Shown here in pieces: positions 61,416 through 64,000 of a stretch of DNA of 64,000 nucleotides. The position numbers and the translations under genes are program-made. Each line of letters starts with the position of its first letter. Positions within the stretch are counted from its first letter, which is position 1. This DNA comes from Collinsella aerofaciens (GTDB lineage: Bacteria > Actinomycetota > Coriobacteriia > Coriobacteriales > Coriobacteriaceae): contig NZ_JAQLFP010000001.1 of NCBI RefSeq assembly GCF_028207065.1, positions 164,077-228,076 of the forward strand, in the 5' to 3' direction. The notes under the pieces are model-generated. The model was not told the origin of the DNA. It was given only the letters and a program-made list of their open reading frames with translations, and ran no database searches.

Positions 61416-63371
61416 TTATGCCCCCTTTTCAATCTCATATAAAGCGTTTGAGATATAAATTCTATAAAGCAATTCGCAGAATATGTAGTCAATAAGTATA
61501 ATCGCAAAAAGGCAAGCAAAATAATAATTTATAGCAGTTAATACGCCTGATATAATTATTTCGATTCCCCAAAAAATATACCGATTTTTCAGTGTCCTAA
61601 AATGAGAGAATCCTAAAATCTCTTTTGCCGCATATCTCTTTCGATTTACAAAAATGTCCACATAATTTGAAATATACAAAATAAACAGTAAAGACACTAT
61701 AAAGACAATCGTAAACATAGTGAGTGTTTTAAGAACGAATGTCACATTTTCAAGTTGCATTAAATAAGGTGTAAGTAATGTTCCAGCTGTAACTAATTGC
61801 TCTAAATCATATTCTGATAACAAAGAAGAAAAATCTTCTCTTGACTCCATTTGAAAAAATAAACACCTTGTATTTAAAGAATCCAAATAGTAAAGTCCTG
61901 CAAAATTGCCCGTATCAACAATGATAACAGGATTAGCCATATCCGAAAAACCATTTTCTGTATTGACTTTTATCGTAGAATCATCGTCTATATAAACAAC
62001 ATTAAATTTATCAATAGTTTTTTCTTCTCCCGGTATTCCATAAAATTGATTGTAATTCATCAATCGGAAATATTCTTGCTTAATATATTCGCTAATAGAA
62101 TTTTCATCATTCTTATATTTATGTGGAACTAATACTGTTGGTTCACTAAATATATCTTCTCCCAATGGTTTTCCACTGAGCTGGATATTTGAAAATTCAT
62201 TCAGATAATTTCTATTTGCAATAACAAGCTGTTGTTCATAATAGGGGCGTGATGTCTGCAAACCACCGTCTGTCCTAAAATCACATAGTAGTGAATGGTT
62301 ATGATTATACATCTCTAATGTTTGTTCAGAATATTTTTCTAATATGTCTGTGTTTGCTAACGCATAATCATACTCCGATGAATTAAAACCATTAGCGGTA
62401 TAATATCCGTCCAGATACTTATAATCTAAAACAGCTTGTTGGCTTTGTCTAAATGAGTTCCCCTGATTCAGCAATGAAATAATAGTGATAGCGATTATTA
62501 CCGAAAAAATTATTTTTATAGCCTGAACTACAATATTTGTGCCGCTATTTAAAGTCTTATTTTTTATCATTGCCTCTAAAGAAACAAACTTAATTAAAAT
62601 ACTTGTAATTAAAACACAAAGTATATTTATAGCTAAAACACCAATAAAGAACAGTACACTTGTTGCTAAATAAGAAAAATCATATCTGTTTGTTAATGCG
62701 TAATATAAATTTAGCAAGAACAGTAATACTAAACATATTACAGCAAAATATTTTATTACACTGGTAATTTGCTCCTTTAAAATATGTATAGTAGAAAAGC
62801 CCATGCTTTTTTTAATACCTATTTTTTTCAAACTATAAGACGTATAAATACAGTATATGATTTGAAGTACAATAAATAAGATTACAAAATTCAGAAGATT
62901 CAATTCTAATACCATACTATACGGAATAGCGTCATTTTCAAAGTTATTTATTGCGACGGACAGTTGAGAAGCTATCTCTTTAATTGCGTTAGCTGGTAAA
63001 TCTGTATAGAATACACCAACACTATCTAAAAAATCTTCCTTTTGCAATTCATGATATTGAAACAAAATAGAGGAAGATATAGGCTGTTTTTGTGTAAACT
63101 CATTTAATGGATAGCAATATAAATCATAAACAGATTTATCTGTGGAAGTGAGCGTATTGTTAATGAGTTCTAATTTATTTTGAGAATATTCTTCTGTAAA
63201 TATTGTATAAAATTTGTCGAGAATTTCTGGCGATGTTTCTTCTAAAACATACCCTTTTAAATTCTCAGTAGCAATGTTATTCTTTTCATAAATGTTGTAA
63301 ATAGAAGTATTAAAAATATATGCAAAGAGTATGACTTCAAGGAAAATAAAAATCTTTAAAAATTTTTTCAT
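61416..63371 (-). CDS. Bacteriocin-associated integral membrane protein (DUF1430-like)
   Basis: 651 residues with an N-terminal helix (KIFIFLEVILFAYIF), a large extracytoplasmic domain and about seven helices in FtsX/MacB-like order, in three clusters. It is the permease that pairs with the lactococcin-972 ATPase. ATG 63371 lies behind AAAGGGG; the upstream in-frame codon at 63419 overlaps the terminator and is unlikely. Strongly AT-rich. Confidence 0.82.
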   Translation of the reverse strand: MKKFLKIFIFLEVILFAYIFNTSIYNIYEKNNIATENLKGYVLEETSPEILDKFYTIFTEEYSQNKLELINNTLTSTDKSVYDLYCYPLNEFTQKQPISSSILFQYHELQKEDFLDSVGVFYTDLPANAIKEIASQLSVAINNFENDAIPYSMVLELNLLNFVILFIVLQIIYCIYTSYSLKKIGIKKSMGFSTIHILKEQITSVIKYFAVICLVLLFLLNLYYALTNRYDFSYLATSVLFFIGVLAINILCVLITSILIKFVSLEAMIKNKTLNSGTNIVVQAIKIIFSVIIAITIISLLNQGNSFRQSQQAVLDYKYLDGYYTANGFNSSEYDYALANTDILEKYSEQTLEMYNHNHSLLCDFRTDGGLQTSRPYYEQQLVIANRNYLNEFSNIQLSGKPLGEDIFSEPTVLVPHKYKNDENSISEYIKQEYFRLMNYNQFYGIPGEEKTIDKFNVVYIDDDSTIKVNTENGFSDMANPVIIVDTGNFAGLYYLDSLNTRCLFFQMESREDFSSLLSEYDLEQLVTAGTLLTPYLMQLENVTFVLKTLTMFTIVFIVSLLFILYISNYVDIFVNRKRYAAKEILGFSHFRTLKNRYIFWGIEIIISGVLTAINYYFACLFAIILIDYIFCELLYRIYISNALYEIEKGA

Positions 63372-63401
63372 AACATACGCCCCTTTCTTTGAAGAAATGT
63401 A

Positions 63402-63433
63402 TAAAATAGGGCGGGACAAATAGCCCCGCCCTA
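63402..63433 (-). terminator. Terminator/attenuator between bacteriocin and permease genes
   Basis: On the - strand TAGGGCGGG and CCCGCCCTA form a perfect 9-bp stem with a 9-base loop, followed by TTTTAT. Being GC-rich in an AT-rich island it stands out. It would let the bacteriocin be made in excess over the transporter by partial read-through. Confidence 0.7.
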
Positions 63434-63452
63434 GGTGTTTGAACTATTTTAC

Positions 63453-63767
63453 TTAATATGGATAATAATCATAATAAGATGTTTCGTTCGCCCACCAAAC
63501 TCTCTTTGCATCTTTGTAAGCGTAGTTTGACTTGAATCCACTGGTATATGTATCTCCGCCGACCTTTACAGTTGCCTTTACCATGTAGTTGCGACTAATA
63601 CCTGCTTTACGCCCAATTTCGGAATATACAATGGTGTCTGTTTGCCCTCCATTGTAGTACAAATCTCCACCCGCTACATCAATAGCCCACGCTGTAAGTG
63701 GAGCGCCGACAACCATAACTGCTGCTACAAGACCAACTACTTTCGTTCTCAACTTCTTTGCTCTCAT
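63453..63767 (-). CDS. Lactococcin 972 family bacteriocin precursor
   Basis: 104 residues: a basic N-terminus, signal peptide (VVGLVAAVMVVGAPLTAWA), then a mature 73-residue peptide with DVAGGDLYYNGGQT, TVKVGGDTYTSG and an aromatic tail (WWANETSYYDYYPY). Lactococcin 972 binds lipid II and blocks septum formation in sensitive bacteria. The start ATG 63767 has a perfect AGGAGG site. Its two partner genes follow after a hairpin. AT-rich. Confidence 0.9.
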   Translation of the reverse strand: MRAKKLRTKVVGLVAAVMVVGAPLTAWAIDVAGGDLYYNGGQTDTIVYSEIGRKAGISRNYMVKATVKVGGDTYTSGFKSNYAYKDAKRVWWANETSYYDYYPY

Positions 63768-64000
63768 TCGATAAACCTCCTTTCTCTTTTTTACTTTTTG
63801 ATAGTTTTATGTCACGTACTGTTTTTACTAACCTCAACATAACATATATTTCATTAAAATTACAGGTATCTTAATTAAGCTGTTAAAAAATAATCAACAG
63901 CTGTTCTGATTAACCGGCTAATACAACCATGATTCCAACCACTGGTTTTACAAACGATAAAGACCAGCTTCCAACCACTTATTTACCATTCTCGACAAGA
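63768..64000. other. AT-rich upstream region of the bacteriocin gene, runs to window edge
   Basis: No gene is complete here. TTCCAACCACT occurs twice as a direct repeat (63933-63943 and 63969-63979), 36 bases apart. TTGATT with TAAGAT 18 bases on (on the - strand near 63897-63868) is a possible but weak promoter. Another gene may begin beyond the edge. Confidence 0.45.

Overview
The window looks like chromosomal DNA of a Coriobacteriia actinomycete, most likely Collinsella. This is inferred from gene content, not from a database match. Supporting signs are the actinobacterial trio of a second CDP-alcohol phosphatidyltransferase, a GarA-like FHA protein and an FtsR-like MerR regulator; LexA boxes of the GAAC-N4-GTTC type; and moderately GC-rich core genes laid out in long, tightly packed operons.

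1-18.7 kb (core, mostly + strand): the C-terminal part of FtsK, a RodZ-like HTH membrane protein, YajQ, RimO, PgsA and a CinA C-terminal amidase. Then come recA-recX with a LexA box inside the recA promoter spacer, RNase Y followed by a GHKL ATPase and SpoVS, miaB-miaA-hflX in overlapping frames, and a convergent acyltransferase-family membrane protein with lexA. A YneA-like LysM protein diverges from lexA across three SOS boxes. nrdR (with a hairpin over its start codon) and dut close the block.

18.7-27.3 kb: two large palindromic elements with a shared loop, a UgtP/MurG-like glycosyltransferase, TrxB, a DUF1836 regulator and a DegV protein that share an upstream motif, an NlpC/P60 hydrolase, Apt, and the ftsR-garA-pgsA2 block.

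27.4-32.4 kb is a very GC-rich island encoding a LanFEG-type lantibiotic immunity ABC transporter, a small secreted or membrane protein and a two-component system. No lantibiotic precursor or modification gene is visible.

33.0-50.1 kb (core, - strand): one long, nearly gapless gene run from an ABC-F ATPase to coaBC. It covers a site-2 protease, ScpA/ScpB, RluB, Cmk, PlsC, IspH, a DUF512 radical-SAM protein, Der, PlsY, GpsA, Rpe, a cysteine desulfurase, Nif3 and a zinc-ribbon coiled-coil protein. It joins phospholipid, isoprenoid, CoA and ribosome-biogenesis functions.

50.1-64 kb (accessory): a duplicated tRNA-Ala(GGC) unit, each copy with a MITE-like palindromic element; tRNA-Met/Ile2 and tRNA-Val; an AbiEi/DUF559-like putative nuclease; an LPKTA-anchored surface protein; a two-gene unit of an unrecognised (perhaps DUF6414-like) protein and a ClpB-D2-like AAA+ ATPase; and a KAP-like P-loop NTPase whose Walker A motif is broken by an in-frame TGA at the usual Trp position. 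An IS66 TnpA remnant and a hypothetical membrane protein follow. The last 3.5 kb is strongly AT-rich and holds a lactococcin-972-type bacteriocin with its DUF1430-like membrane protein and ABC ATPase, almost certainly acquired from a Firmicute. The best candidates for something undescribed are the 55.0-59.2 kb NTPase cluster and the two families of palindromic elements.
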